From assembly GCA_028874915.1 (NCBI GenBank), contig JAPPHA010000068.1:1-41886 (forward strand): DNA of 41,886 bases. The letters are read 5' to 3'. The notes below the pieces were generated by a model, which was not told the DNA's origin, made no database searches, and worked only from the letters and a program-made list of their open reading frames with translations. The stretch comes from Paracoccaceae bacterium (lineage in GTDB: Bacteria; Pseudomonadota; Alphaproteobacteria; Rhodobacterales; Rhodobacteraceae). How positions within the stretch are numbered: position 1 is the first letter of the stretch; each line of letters opens with the position of its first letter. The position numbers and the translations under genes are program-made. This document shows positions 17,654 to 26,747 of this stretch, piece by piece.

Positions 17654-18055
17654 TCATGCATCGGTTGGCCGATCGCTCAAACCATCGATGATCGGGCAAT
17701 CGGGCCGGTGGTCTCCGTGGCAGGCATCGACAAGCAGGGCAAGTTCGTCATGCAGGAGCTGGAGTTCCCGCTGCTTCCGAGCGATTTCCTGCAACCGTTT
17801 TGTCGCAAGTCGCTTCACATCAGCGCTGGAGCGATTGAGATCCTCGTAGAGATCCAGCAGTTCCCTGCAATCACCAATCGAAAACCCGAACTCCCGTGCC
17901 CGTCGGACGAATACGAGTTTCCGTACCGTGCTGCCGTCATAGATCCTGTATCCGGACTCCGATCGGAACGGCGCCGGTACGAGTCCGATGTCGGCATAGT
18001 ATCGGACGGTTTTTGACGGAATCCCTGCCGCTTTCGATGCTGCCGAAATGTTCAT
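17654..18055 (-). CDS. cueR: CueR-like MerR-family copper-responsive regulator
   Basis: This 133-residue MerR-family activator begins MNISAASKAAGIPSKTVRYY, essentially the CueR DNA-binding helix-turn-helix. A dimerisation helix and the C-terminal metal loop ACHGDHRPDCPII follow. Cys112 and Cys120 fall at the exact positions of the two Cu(I) ligands of E. coli CueR, and the family-typical CPII follows. It should activate the divergent copper operon by remodelling a promoter with a long spacer, and such an element is present at 18064-18094. The frame extends to 18088, but that would run through the operator, so the ATG at 18055 is used. Confidence 0.94.
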   Translation of the reverse strand: MNISAASKAAGIPSKTVRYYADIGLVPAPFRSESGYRIYDGSTVRKLVFVRRAREFGFSIGDCRELLDLYEDLNRSSADVKRLATKRLQEIARKQRELQLLHDELALLVDACHGDHRPDCPIIDGLSDRPTDA

Positions 18056-18063
18056 GACGCTTC

Positions 18064-18094
18064 TTGACCTTCCAGTTACTGGAAACATTAAACA
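18064..18094 (+). promoter_or_regulatory. MerR/CueR-type operator-promoter of the copper operon
   Basis: A plus-strand -35 TTGACC (18064-18069) is followed by a 19-bp spacer and a -10-like TAAACA (18089-18094). The spacer contains a perfect inverted repeat TTCCAG-TTA-CTGGAA (18070-18084). A 19-20-bp spacer holding a dyad is the signature of MerR-family promoters, and CTTCC...GGAA resembles known CueR boxes. It sits between the regulator (start 18055) and the DUF4396 gene (start 18125), reading toward the latter. Confidence 0.8.
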
Positions 18095-18124
18095 GGTTGC
18101 AGAAACGAATCAAGCGGGGTGAGC

Positions 18125-18571
18125 ATGAGCGCGATTACCGGATTTTCGGCCATCAACTGGCGGTGCCCCCATACATGGCGCCGGTCATCGAAGAACACGG
18201 CCTGGTGCCTCTTCGGCTGCGCAATTGGTGATTTCGGGACCATCGCCTACTTCCAGTTCACGGGCATTCCCTGGCCGACCCTGGCCATCATGACCCTCGC
18301 GATCGTCAATGGCCTGCTGACGTCCATTGCCCTCGAGACCGTGATCCTTGCCCGTCAAATGGATCTCAGGATGGCATTTCGGACGGCAATCGGCATGTCG
18401 TTTATCTCGATGGTTTCCATGGAGATCGCGATGAATGCGGCGGACTGGTTGTTGACCGGCGGTGCCAAGCTGACCTGGTGGGTCGTGCCCATCATGCTGG
18501 CCGTCGGGTTTGTCACGCCGCTTCCATACAACTACTGGCGCCTGAAGGCGTTGGGGCGGGCATGCCACTGA
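18125..18571 (+). CDS. DUF4396 small membrane protein of the copper operon
   Basis: This 148-residue membrane protein matches the DUF4396 pattern: a short soluble N-terminus (WRCPHTWRRSSKNTAWC), then WCLFGCAIGDFGTIAYF, and about four hydrophobic helices (roughly 25-45, 47-68, 80-100 and 112-133). Candidate metal-interacting residues include Cys29, Cys33, a Met-rich third helix (MSFISMVSMEIAMNA) and a terminal Cys-His. The function of DUF4396 is not established. It is the first gene after the CueR-type promoter, so a role in copper handling is inferred from context. The ATG at 18125 has GGGGTGAG just upstream; a GTG two codons earlier is an alternative. The following 256 bp to copC have no supported gene. 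Confidence 0.82.
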   Translation: MSAITGFSAINWRCPHTWRRSSKNTAWCLFGCAIGDFGTIAYFQFTGIPWPTLAIMTLAIVNGLLTSIALETVILARQMDLRMAFRTAIGMSFISMVSMEIAMNAADWLLTGGAKLTWWVVPIMLAVGFVTPLPYNYWRLKALGRACH

Positions 18572-18827
18572 ACCGGACAGGCCGGTCAATCAGACCGCCG
18601 CACCGTTGCAGAAAGCGTGTTCACGCCTTCGCCGCCCGGTGCGGCGACATACCACCAGGATCTCGATTGCTGCGAACCCGCAAATGGCCGTGTCGCCGTC
18701 ACAATCGGCGGTCGTCCGAGTCGGAAACGGAGTTGGTCGTGCGTGTCGGTGAACGTTCACGATTCTGCGACGGCCCTTCGAACCCGCCAGCACGCATCTG
18801 CGATCGGCGCCCGATGAAGGCACGACC

Positions 18828-19169
18828 ATGAAGACCTTCCTGATGGCGGGGCTCCTGGCCCTGTTGGCAACGATGGCAGCCGCGCATACCGGCCTGAATG
18901 CAACCGTGCCGGAGGATGGCGCCATACTCACGGAAGTTCCGCCCCATGTCGTCCTGACCTTTGGTTCGGACACGCGCCTGGTTCGGGTCAGGATGACCCA
19001 CGACGATCATTCTGCGATTGACCTGGACCTGGGTGACCGCACGGCGTTCGGAACGCGCTTCATCGTGCCCCTGGCTGACTTCGGTACCGGACTCTATCGG
19101 ATCGAATTGCGGAGCCTCGCCCAAGACGGTCACGCCATGCGCGAGGTTTTCATGTTTCGGGTGCAGTGA
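18828..19169 (+). CDS. copC: CopC-family periplasmic copper-binding protein
   Basis: This 113-residue protein has a signal peptide (MKTFLMAGLLALLATMAAA) followed by HTGLNATVPEDGA. After cleavage, His is the first mature residue and the N-terminal Cu(II) ligand typical of CopC. The other expected ligands, Asp and His, lie in AQDGHAMREVFMFRV near the C-terminus. The small beta-sandwich domain is complete (GAILTEVPPHVVLTF). It is expected to bind Cu(II) in the periplasm and deliver it to or receive it from CopD, whose gene starts 3 bp downstream. AAGG lies about 8 nt before the ATG. Confidence 0.93.
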   Translation: MKTFLMAGLLALLATMAAAHTGLNATVPEDGAILTEVPPHVVLTFGSDTRLVRVRMTHDDHSAIDLDLGDRTAFGTRFIVPLADFGTGLYRIELRSLAQDGHAMREVFMFRVQ

Positions 19170-19172
19170 TCC

Positions 19173-20051
19173 TTGCCGGACGTCTGGCAATTGGCCGCCG
19201 TCGCCACGAGTGTCCTGGTCTATTTCGGGGTGCTGGGAGCTTTCGGGCTGGTTCTCGTCCGCATCGTGTTCCGTGACGAGACCAGGCGCGCGCGCACCCC
19301 GATGGCCCGTCAGGCAATCGGTCTGTCCTTGCTGGCACTTCTTGCATCCGGTGCCGGTTTCGTCCTGACCGGCGCTATCATGACCGGTGACGCTTCCGGC
19401 ATGATCGACCGCGAGATGCTGGGTCTTGTCTGGGGGACCACGGCCGGAACGGCGCTCGTCCTGCAGATCACCGGGCTCGTTCTGGTCATTGTCGGGCTTT
19501 GCGTCCCCGGTGTCGGAGACGTGGTCGCCGCCATCGGTGGCACGTTGGCACTTTGGTCGTTTTCCCAGATGGGCCACATCGCTGCCATCGGATCGTTGTG
19601 GCCCAAAGGACTGCTTCTTCTACACCTTGCGGGCGCGGCCTTCTGGGTCGGAATCCTGTTTCCCCTGTGGAGACTGTCCGGAGACCGCGAGGCCCTGTCC
19701 CACGCGGCCGACCTGGGTCACCGTTTCGGGCAGGTCGCAGCCGTCACGGTTCCTGTTCAGATCGCTGCCGGTATTGTCTTGGCCTGGATTCTGGTGGAGA
19801 CGCCATCGGCCCTTCTTTCCACCGGTTACGGACTCACACTTCTCGCCAAGATCGGCATCGTCGCCTGTCTGCTCGTGGCCGCAGCGGCCAACAAGCTCCG
19901 CTTCGTCCCGGCCATGAGGCGCGGTGACTGGCAGGCGGCCATCCGCCTGCGCCGGTCCATGGCCGTCGAGTGGGTCGCGTTCAGTCTGATTCTTCTCGCA
20001 ACAGCGGTTCTGACCACGACGTCTGGTCCGCCGTCCGGAGTCGATCCATGA
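19173..20051 (+). CDS. copD: CopD-family copper resistance membrane protein
   Basis: This 292-residue multi-spanning inner-membrane protein of the CopD family has about eight hydrophobic helices. The family motif HLAGAAFWVGILFPLWRL (about residues 151-168) carries a His in the membrane. Additional His/Met residues occur in FSQMGHIAAIG and the helix around NKLRFVPAMRRG, which is typical of CopD. The start appears to be TTG at 19173, three bases after the copC stop; no ATG begins the conserved region. The stop overlaps the next start by 4 bp (ATGA). It likely moves copper across the inner membrane together with CopC. Confidence 0.92.
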   Translation: MPDVWQLAAVATSVLVYFGVLGAFGLVLVRIVFRDETRRARTPMARQAIGLSLLALLASGAGFVLTGAIMTGDASGMIDREMLGLVWGTTAGTALVLQITGLVLVIVGLCVPGVGDVVAAIGGTLALWSFSQMGHIAAIGSLWPKGLLLLHLAGAAFWVGILFPLWRLSGDREALSHAADLGHRFGQVAAVTVPVQIAAGIVLAWILVETPSALLSTGYGLTLLAKIGIVACLLVAAAANKLRFVPAMRRGDWQAAIRLRRSMAVEWVAFSLILLATAVLTTTSGPPSGVDP

Positions 20052-21352
20052 GTCTCAATCGTCGGCAATTCCTGGGGGCGTCCGCCTCAGCCACCCTTCT
20101 TCCGTCGATCGCGAAGTCGGAACCGGGATTCCGGCTCGAGGCCGAGCCGGTCATTGCCCAGGTCCTTCCGCCGGGTGACGGTGTTACGCATATGTTCGGC
20201 TTCAACGGATCGTCTCCGGGACCGGAAATCCGGGCGCGCCAGGGTGATCGGGTCTCCGTCGACTTCGTGAACGGCCTTGACCGGGACTCCGCGATCCATT
20301 GGCACGGAATCCACGTCGACAATGACATGGACGGGGTTCCGGGCCTGACGCAACCGCTGGTCAGACCGGGAGAAACCTTTCACTACAGCGTCAATGTCGC
20401 TCATGCCGGCACCTATTGGTACCACGCCCATCACCGGTCCTGGGAACAGGTTGCCATGGGTCTTTATGGCCCCCTGATCGTCGAAGAGCAGGACCCGCCG
20501 ACCGTCGACCGCGACATCACGGTCTTGCTCGATGACTGGCGGCTGGAAGAAACGGGCGAACTGCATGACAGTTTTGGCAACGCTCACGACATCACCCATG
20601 CCGGCCGAATGGGGAATTTCGCGCGGGCCCTGTTTTCGTCGAACCATGTAAGGCGCGGTGACCGGGTCCGTTTGCGCCTGATCAATGCGGCCACCGCGAG
20701 GGAATTTCCGGTGACGATCGGCGGTTTGGTCGGACAGGTCGTGGCTTACGACGGCATGCCGTTGCCCGAACCGGCCCCTTTCCGTGAGATCTTGCTTGCG
20801 CCGGCCCAAAGGACGGACGTCATCGCGGACGTAACCGGCCCGGTCACCTTTGACCTTCGACTCCGCCAGGGCTCCTACGAGCTTGGAACTCTTTCTGTCG
20901 AGGGAACAAACCCCAGTCCGACCCACGCACCGATAATGCCGTTGCCATCACCCGGAATCCCGGAACCCGACGGGAACAGGGCGACCCGTCTCACCCTCGT
21001 GATGCAAGGCGGCGCCATGGGCGGTCGGCATGGCGGCCAAGACGTTTGGGCCTTCAATGACCGGTCGGGGCTTCCGGAACGACCATGGCGCCAGTTCGAC
21101 CGCGGGGAAACAGCCCGGATTACGCTTCGCAACGACACGGCCTTCCCGCACGGGATTCACCTTCATGGACATCATTTTCGCGAGATCGGTGATGATGGCG
21201 TTCACGGTGCCTACCGGGACACAACTCTTGTTGATCCGGGGTCGAGCCGGGACATCCTTTGCGTCTTCCACAATCCCGGCCGATGGCTCCTGCACTGCCA
21301 CACGCTCGCTCATCAGGCATTCGGCATGAAAACATGGGTGGAGGTCAAGTAA
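20048..21352 (+). CDS. Tat-exported multicopper oxidase (CueO/CopA-like)
   Basis: This 434-residue multicopper oxidase probably oxidises Cu(I) to the less toxic Cu(II) in the periplasm. A Tat signal (NRRQFLGASASA) starts the protein. All four copper-ligand blocks are visible: HWHG at residues 84-87, HAHH at 126-129, HGIHLHGHHF at 368-377, and HCHTLAHQAFGM at 416-427. The last supplies the type 1 Cys417, His422 and axial Met427. The methionine-rich insert of CueO is not seen; only short Met/His stretches (MQGGAMGGRHGG, about residue 320) are present. The ATG at 20048 overlaps the copD stop. It is the last gene of the CueR-controlled operon. A weak stem GGCCCG/CGGGCC at 21380-21401 follows without a U-tract. 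Confidence 0.94.
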   Translation: MSLNRRQFLGASASATLLPSIAKSEPGFRLEAEPVIAQVLPPGDGVTHMFGFNGSSPGPEIRARQGDRVSVDFVNGLDRDSAIHWHGIHVDNDMDGVPGLTQPLVRPGETFHYSVNVAHAGTYWYHAHHRSWEQVAMGLYGPLIVEEQDPPTVDRDITVLLDDWRLEETGELHDSFGNAHDITHAGRMGNFARALFSSNHVRRGDRVRLRLINAATAREFPVTIGGLVGQVVAYDGMPLPEPAPFREILLAPAQRTDVIADVTGPVTFDLRLRQGSYELGTLSVEGTNPSPTHAPIMPLPSPGIPEPDGNRATRLTLVMQGGAMGGRHGGQDVWAFNDRSGLPERPWRQFDRGETARITLRNDTAFPHGIHLHGHHFREIGDDGVHGAYRDTTLVDPGSSRDILCVFHNPGRWLLHCHTLAHQAFGMKTWVEVK

Positions 21353-21532
21353 ACAGGGCACCCGAATGCCGCGCCAAAAGGCCCGGCAACGCAAGCGGGC
21401 CCTCACGCCAAAGCCATCCCAGGCTTGATGTGGCAGGCAGAATGGGCGTAGGCTCCAAGAGCTGCTGTCTTGTCCCGGACTGTCCCATCCGGCCTGGGGA
21501 CGCGTTCGGACAGCCTGTGATCGAGGGTCCTC

Positions 21533-21943
21533 ATGATCGGCCGACTCAACCATGTCGCCATCGCTGTCCCCGATCTGGAAGCCGGGGCGGCAGTCTACAG
21601 GAATGTCCTCGGCGCCTCGGTCGGACCCGCGCTCGAACAACCGGAACACGGCGTGACCGTGGTCTTCGTCGATCTTCCCAACACCAAGATCGAGCTTCTG
21701 CACCCACTCGGAGACGCCTCTCCGATTGCCCGGTTCCTGGAACGGAACCCATCCGGAGGAATCCATCACATCTGCTACGAAGTCGATGACATCCTGTTCG
21801 CCCGCGACCGTCTCCTGGCTGCCGGAGCCCGCGTTCTGGGCGATGGTGAACCCAGGACCGGAGCCCATGGGTCGCCGGTTCTTTTCCTGCACCCGAAGGA
21901 CTTCAACGGGACGCTTCTGGAACTGGAGGAAGTGACGTCATGA
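21533..21943 (+). CDS. mce: Methylmalonyl-CoA epimerase
   Basis: This 136-residue VOC-superfamily metalloenzyme interconverts (2R)- and (2S)-methylmalonyl-CoA in propionyl-CoA catabolism. The two beta-alpha-beta-beta-beta halves are clear. Metal-ligand candidates are His7 (LNHVAIAV), a His at 78-79 (GGIHHICYEV) and Glu130 (FNGTLLELEE), at positions typical for the family. Length is normal. The ATG is followed by the canonical IGRLNHVAIAV start. It overlaps the downstream DUF1467 gene by 4 bp, an arrangement recurrent in Alphaproteobacteria. It lies 180 bp after the copper operon and is probably expressed separately. Confidence 0.94.
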   Translation: MIGRLNHVAIAVPDLEAGAAVYRNVLGASVGPALEQPEHGVTVVFVDLPNTKIELLHPLGDASPIARFLERNPSGGIHHICYEVDDILFARDRLLAAGARVLGDGEPRTGAHGSPVLFLHPKDFNGTLLELEEVTS

Positions 21944-22230
21944 GCCTCGCGGGCGCCTTGGTTCTCTTCTTTGTCATCTGGTTCATGATGCTGTTCGTCG
22001 TGCTGCCGCAACGGATCCGCACCCAGGAGGAAGACGGCCATGTGACTGCGGGAACGCCGGAATCGGCACCGGTCAACCCGATGCTGGCCCGAAAGGCCAA
22101 GCAGGTGACCCTGCTCACGCTGATCATCTGGATACCGACCTGCCTCGTCATCGCCTCCGGCTGGTTCACGCCCGACGATCTCAATCTGTTCCTGAAACTT
22201 GGCGCACCTGTCGCCGGCGACGGTTACTGA
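21940..22230 (+). CDS. DUF1467 small membrane protein
   Basis: This 96-residue protein has two transmembrane helices (about residues 5-25 and 54-74). The motif FFVIWFMMLFVVLPQRIRTQEE is followed by a glycine/proline linker and KAKQVTLLTLIIW. This is the DUF1467 pattern, found mainly in Alphaproteobacteria, often right after methylmalonyl-CoA epimerase as here (ATGA overlap). Its function is unknown. The first helix, with a positively charged exit (RIR), suggests the N-terminus is outside. It faces the NAD kinase gene across a 70-bp convergent gap in which no clear terminator was found. Confidence 0.9.
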   Translation: MSLAGALVLFFVIWFMMLFVVLPQRIRTQEEDGHVTAGTPESAPVNPMLARKAKQVTLLTLIIWIPTCLVIASGWFTPDDLNLFLKLGAPVAGDGY

Positions 22231-22300
22231 GGTCGACACTCATAAGCGTCCGGAAACTCCCGACGCCGTCCGATTCATCCAATTCCGCCAGTCCGAACCG

Positions 22301-23065
22301 TCAGGCAAACTGTTCCCGAATCAGCCTTTCCTCAAGCCCGTGGCCTGGATCGAAGAGAATCCGGTGGGCGACATCAGAGGCTATCCCGATTTCGACCCGA
22401 ACGACATCCGTCGCTTCCTTGCTGTCGGCGACGGCCGCCACGGGTCGCTTGTCGGCTTCGAGAACATCGATGCACACCCGCGACGACATCGGAACCAGCG
22501 CCCCCCGCCAACGCCGGGGCCGAAACGCCGAGATCGCGGTCAGCGCAAGGATGTCGGCGCCGATCGGGACGATCGGCCCATGCGCCGAATAGTTGTAGGC
22601 GGTCGATCCGGCCGGCGTCGAGACAAGCGCACCGTCACAGACCAGTTCCGGCAACCGCTCACGGTCGTCGACATGGATCCGCAGCTTGGCTGCCTGCGGG
22701 CCCATGCGCAACAAGGACACTTCGTTGATCGCCAGGGCTTCTACAACGGTCCGCGCCGCCGTGTGGGCGGACATCCGAAGTGGACGAATCAGCGCTTCCT
22801 CGGCCCCATCCAAACGATCGTGAAGCGCCACCTCCGAGAATTCGTTCATCAAAAAACCGACCGTTCCCCGGTGCATGCCGTAGACCGGAACGCCGAGTCC
22901 CTGGGTCTCGTGCAGTGTCGCCAACATGAATCCATCACCGCCCAGGGCCACGATGACGTCCGCCGACGACTCGGGACAATTGCCGTACATCTGTTCCAGC
23001 TGGCGGAGCGAGTGTTGTGCCTCCGGCGCCGGACTGGCCCGAAAACTGATCCTGCGATCAGACAT
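22301..23065 (-). CDS. nadK: NAD kinase
   Basis: This 254-residue cytosolic kinase phosphorylates NAD+ to NADP+. The catalytic GGDGFML is at residues 42-48 with Asp44. NEVSLLR follows near residue 115, and the NAD-binding loop [17 protein letters not shown] near 149-165. It is a short bacterial form close to the usual alphaproteobacterial length. The start at 23065 (MSDRRISF) has GGAGG about 12 nt upstream and is the first residue of the conserved domain. The open frame runs back to 23356 through the glyA start on the other strand, and that extension is rejected. It is divergent from glyA across 248 bp. Confidence 0.94.
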   Translation of the reverse strand: MSDRRISFRASPAPEAQHSLRQLEQMYGNCPESSADVIVALGGDGFMLATLHETQGLGVPVYGMHRGTVGFLMNEFSEVALHDRLDGAEEALIRPLRMSAHTAARTVVEALAINEVSLLRMGPQAAKLRIHVDDRERLPELVCDGALVSTPAGSTAYNYSAHGPIVPIGADILALTAISAFRPRRWRGALVPMSSRVCIDVLEADKRPVAAVADSKEATDVVRVEIGIASDVAHRILFDPGHGLEERLIREQFA

Positions 23066-23313
23066 GGAGTCGATCCTCCGTAATCCTCCGGTTCCGGTCG
23101 ATGACCGCCGGCCTTTCTTGGCGTGACAACGGCAGGGTCTGCCGTCCCGTATCCACGAGGCCGGATCAGAATGTCCCATTCCATCCTCTTGCTGCAAGTC
23201 ACAAGCCGGAGTAATGGCGGGCGATCCGTTCCGGGGCCGCGCGCGCAGTCTCCTCGCGGTGTTCTCGTTCATCGGCACCCCGGCAATGGGCGCCGGGCCC
23301 AGGGAGAAAGGCC

Positions 23314-24657
23314 ATGATTGTGAATCCCCAAGATACCGCCGGGCGCGGCCCTGCATCCGTGGAGTCCGGATTCTTCACGGATTCCCTTTCCGAACGTGAT
23401 CGGGAGATCTCTGCTGCCATCGGTCACGAACTGGGCCGGCAAAGGGATGAGATCGAACTGATCGCATCGGAAAACATCGTTTCCCGGGCCGTTCTTGAGG
23501 CCCAGGGATCGGTCATGACCAACAAATACGCGGAAGGTTATCCCGGTCGGCGTTACTACGGTGGTTGCGAGCATGTCGACGTGGCCGAAACCCTGGCGAT
23601 CGAACGGGCGCGGCAGCTGTTCGACTGCGGCTTTGCCAACGTCCAACCGAATTCCGGGTCCCAGGCCAACCAGGGCGTGATGCAGGCCTTGCTCACTCCC
23701 GGTGACCGGATCCTCGGAATGTCCCTCTCGTCAGGCGGCCACCTGACCCATGGCGCGCCGCCGAATCAGTCCGGAAAGTGGTTCCAGGCCGTCCAGTACG
23801 GAGTCAGGCGCCAGGACCAGTTGATCGACTATGACGAAGTGGCGTCGCTCGCCCGGGAGCACCGACCGCGGTTGATCATCGCCGGCGGCTCGGCAATCCC
23901 CCGTCGTATCGACTTCCGCCGTTTCCGGGAGATTGCTGACGATGTCGGTGCCTGGTTGATGGTCGACATGGCGCATATCGCCGGGCTGGTCGCCGCCGGT
24001 GAACATCCCTCGCCCTTCCCCCACGCGCATGTGGCGACGACAACCACCCACAAGACCCTTCGGGGTCCGCGAGGCGGTATGATCCTAACCGAGGACGCGG
24101 ACATCGCGCGCAAGATCAATTCCGGGATATTCCCCGGGATCCAGGGCGGCCCGCTGATGCATGTCATCGCGGCCAAGGCCGTCGCCTTCGGGGAAGCGTT
24201 GCGCCCGGGATTCCGAACGTACCAGCGGCGCGTGGTGGCCAATGCGCGGGCTCTTGCCGACCAACTGCAAAAGGGCGGTCTTGACATCGTGACCGGAGGT
24301 ACCGACACCCATCTTGTTCTCGTCGATCTCCGCCCGAAACGGGTCACCGGGAATGTCGTCGAGACAGCGCTGGGCCGCGCCCGGCTGACCTGCAACAAGA
24401 ACGGGATTCCATTCGATCCCGAGAAACCCACGGTGACCTCGGGGATTCGACTCGGCACGCCTGCCGGGACCACCCGGGGATTCGGCGAGTCGGAGTTCCG
24501 TCAGATCGCCGACATGATCGTCGATGTCATCGATTCGCTTGCCGCCACCAGAACCGCTGAAGCGGAGGCCGGCCGTGTCGGCCACGATATCGAGGAATCG
24601 GTCGCGGAAAGGGTCGGTTCCCTCTGCACCCGGTTCCCGATCTACGAGTCAGCATGA
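23314..24657 (+). CDS. glyA: Serine hydroxymethyltransferase
   Basis: This 447-residue PLP enzyme converts serine and tetrahydrofolate to glycine and 5,10-methylene-THF. The PLP lysine is Lys247 in [14 protein letters not shown]. Other signatures are [15 protein letters not shown] (about residues 49-63), [15 protein letters not shown] (70-84) and [13 protein letters not shown] (217-229). The N-terminus has about 15 residues more than most SHMTs. The ATG at 23314 has GAGAAAGG upstream; an in-frame GTG at 23359 (start of VESGFF) is an alternative giving a family-typical N-terminus. No glycine riboswitch could be recognised in the 248-bp upstream region. Gene neighbours (NAD kinase, homoserine dehydrogenase) point to a housekeeping region. 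Confidence 0.96.
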   Translation: MIVNPQDTAGRGPASVESGFFTDSLSERDREISAAIGHELGRQRDEIELIASENIVSRAVLEAQGSVMTNKYAEGYPGRRYYGGCEHVDVAETLAIERARQLFDCGFANVQPNSGSQANQGVMQALLTPGDRILGMSLSSGGHLTHGAPPNQSGKWFQAVQYGVRRQDQLIDYDEVASLAREHRPRLIIAGGSAIPRRIDFRRFREIADDVGAWLMVDMAHIAGLVAAGEHPSPFPHAHVATTTTHKTLRGPRGGMILTEDADIARKINSGIFPGIQGGPLMHVIAAKAVAFGEALRPGFRTYQRRVVANARALADQLQKGGLDIVTGGTDTHLVLVDLRPKRVTGNVVETALGRARLTCNKNGIPFDPEKPTVTSGIRLGTPAGTTRGFGESEFRQIADMIVDVIDSLAATRTAEAEAGRVGHDIEESVAERVGSLCTRFPIYESA

Positions 24658-24874
24658 CTCCGCCGGGATTCGGAGATCCTTTCGTGTTGCCGCGGCCTGG
24701 CTCATGCATCCGGCGTAACCGTCTCGGGATTGCGGCCGTCGATTCGGTCGTGGATACCGGATGTGACATCACCGACTGGAAGCCGGCATGATGCGAATCC
24801 CGTGGCATGCACTCGATCCGAATTCGCCAGGACCGTGCCGGATCCGGTTGTCATGTCAGGGCCGCCACAATTCC

Positions 24875-25072
24875 GTGAACCGGACGTCCGTTGCGGTCGC
24901 CTCCGGAATCCTCATCATCGTGCTCGCCGCCTGTTCCGTGCCCGATACACTCGCTGAGTTCGAAACGGCTGAGGTGGGGTCTGCGGAGCATTCGACACAG
25001 GCGACGGCCCCGACACTGAGCCGAACGGACGTGCTGATCGAAACAGCCGAAGAGGCCATATCCCCACCCTGA
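24875..25072 (+). CDS. Putative tiny lipoprotein
   Basis: A 65-residue frame starting with GTG reads MNRTSVAVASGILIIVLAACS: a basic start, hydrophobic core and lipobox LAAC, the pattern of a lipoprotein signal II sequence. The mature part (about 46 residues) is acidic, threonine/alanine-rich and low in complexity. The frame is open further back to 24788, but those residues are not signal-like. The ribosome binding site is weak. The gene lies between glyA and hom on the same strand. It could be a real small envelope protein or an accidental frame; I do not recognise a family. The rest of 24658-25236 shows nothing else that I can support. Confidence 0.4.
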   Translation: MNRTSVAVASGILIIVLAACSVPDTLAEFETAEVGSAEHSTQATAPTLSRTDVLIETAEEAISPP

Positions 25073-25236
25073 AGTCGTAACGGGGACCGGTGGCCGGGTC
25101 CTCACGGAATCCCGGGTTGAATTCCGCCTTGGCACCGGCGACACTGACGGTTGTTTCGGCAGACCGCGTCGCAACGGCCGTCGGCCCGCAATCGAATCAA
25201 AACCGACATGTCATCGGGCAAGGGAACTGGAGACCG

Positions 25237-26523
25237 ATGGAAGTACCGATCCGAATCGGCCTCGCTGGTCTCGGCACTGTCGGAACGGGTCTGGTCAAGA
25301 TCCTGACCGGGAGTCCGGGTCGGCTCGCCGGCCGGTGCGGCCGACCTGTCTGCCTGGTGGCCGTGTCCGCCCGGTCACGCCTCAAGGATCGTGGAATCGA
25401 CGTCGGCGGATTCGCCTGGGAAGACGATCCGGTGGCCCTGGCCCGCCGGGACGACATCGACATCTTCGTGGAGTTGATCGGAGGCGAGGATGGCCCTGCC
25501 CGGGCCTCGATCCATGCCGCTCTGGCTGCGGGCCACCACGTCGTTACTGCCAACAAGGCCCTGCTGGCCCGCCATGGCCAGTCGCTTGCCGAGCTTGCAG
25601 AATCCCGGGGCGTGAGTCTCTGTTTTGAGGCCGCCGTCGCCGGCGGCATCCCCATCATCAAGGTCCTCAAGGAATCCCTTGCCGGTAACCGAATTACTCG
25701 CATCGCCGGCGTCATGAACGGGACATGCAACTACATCCTGACCCGGATGGAATCGGCCGGGCTGTCCTATGATGACGTCTTTCGGGAAGCCGCGGCTCTG
25801 GGATACCTGGAAGCTGACCCGACCCTGGATGTCGGAGGCATCGATGCCGCCCAGAAGTTGTCCTTGCTGTCTTCCATCGCCTTCGGAACCCGGGTCAGTC
25901 TGGACAGTGTGACCCTTGACGGCATCGAACGGGTCTCGATTGCCGACATCGAACACGCCACCGAACTGGGATATCGCATCAAGCTCCTGGGAGTCGCCGC
26001 GCCCAGCGTAAACGGTCTGCAACAGTCGATGCGGCCCTGTCTCGTTCCGAAGGATTCGCCTCTCGGCCAACTCGAGGGGGCGACCAACATGGTCGTGGTG
26101 ACCGGAGACCCGGTCGGCCAGATTGTCTTGCGGGGCGCGGGCGCCGGCGAAGGTCCGACCGCATCTGCAGTGGTCGGCGATATCCTGGATATCGCGAGAG
26201 GCGTGACCGGGCCGGTCTTCGGAAAACCTGCGGACCAGCTCACGGAACCGCGGACGTCCGCCGAATCCGGTGCGGCGCCTTTCTATCTTCGTCTGACCCT
26301 CGTCGATCAACCCGGGGTGCTCGCCAGGGTCGCGTCGGCCCTGGCCGATGTTGGCGTATCGATTGACCGCATGCGCCAGAAAAGCCACCACGACGACGCT
26401 GCGCCCGTCCTGATCGTCACCCATCCGGCGACCCAGGCGGCAATCGACAGCGCAGTTTCTTCCATCGCGGAAACAGGCGTCTGCACCGATCCGCCCGTTG
26501 CACTCAGGATCGAGACCGCGTGA
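25237..26523 (+). CDS. hom: Homoserine dehydrogenase
   Basis: This 428-residue enzyme reduces aspartate semialdehyde to homoserine with NAD(P)H, on the way to threonine and methionine. The Rossmann motif GLAGLGTVGTGL is at the N-terminus. NKALLARHGQSLAELAE lies near residue 105, and the catalytic-domain signature GVMNGTCNYILTRMESAG near 158-175. The stretch ALGYLEADPTLDVGGIDAAQKL follows. A C-terminal ACT domain (LTLVDQPGVLARVASALAD, about residues 352-370) suggests feedback control by threonine. The ATG at 25237 follows GGAG by 5 nt; the open frame to 25090 is not conserved. In Alphaproteobacteria hom commonly precedes glpX and recJ, as here apart from one extra gene. Confidence 0.96.
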   Translation: MEVPIRIGLAGLGTVGTGLVKILTGSPGRLAGRCGRPVCLVAVSARSRLKDRGIDVGGFAWEDDPVALARRDDIDIFVELIGGEDGPARASIHAALAAGHHVVTANKALLARHGQSLAELAESRGVSLCFEAAVAGGIPIIKVLKESLAGNRITRIAGVMNGTCNYILTRMESAGLSYDDVFREAAALGYLEADPTLDVGGIDAAQKLSLLSSIAFGTRVSLDSVTLDGIERVSIADIEHATELGYRIKLLGVAAPSVNGLQQSMRPCLVPKDSPLGQLEGATNMVVVTGDPVGQIVLRGAGAGEGPTASAVVGDILDIARGVTGPVFGKPADQLTEPRTSAESGAAPFYLRLTLVDQPGVLARVASALADVGVSIDRMRQKSHHDDAAPVLIVTHPATQAAIDSAVSSIAETGVCTDPPVALRIETA

Positions 26524-26530
26524 CATCCGT

Positions 26531-26551
26531 CCGCTGGACGCCGCCCAGCGG
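26531..26551 (+). terminator. Possible hairpin after hom
   Basis: CCGCTGG (26531-26537) and CCAGCGG (26545-26551) form a perfect 7-bp stem with a 7-nt loop, 8 nt after the hom stop. No U-tract follows, so intrinsic termination would be weak. It may instead mark a processing or rho-dependent site before the XRE gene. Confidence 0.35.
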
Positions 26552-26747
26552 GGCGCAGTGTCCGACCGTTGAGACAAGAGGATTGCATCCATCAGCCGCT
26601 CCGTCCGTTTGTCACGAGGCCCGATTCCGGTCGGATCGTCGAGGCGGACCCCGGTCGTGCTGATCATGACGAATCCCCGTGGCAGCCGGTGGCAGATCGA
26701 TGTTGGCATCGTTGGCACCGCAAAGGCGGCAGGGAGCACCCTTGACG

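Noticed and set aside
21380-21401. GGCCCG/CGGGCC stem as terminator of the copper operon
   Set aside because: Only 6 bp with a 10-nt loop and no U-tract, too weak to list as a separate feature.
23066-23313. Glycine or other riboswitch upstream of glyA
   Set aside because: The leader was read for tandem glycine-aptamer features and other common aptamer cores; none was convincing.
25375-26739. 454-codon minus-strand open frame opposite hom
   Set aside because: Antisense shadow of homoserine dehydrogenase, with no motif or ribosome binding site.
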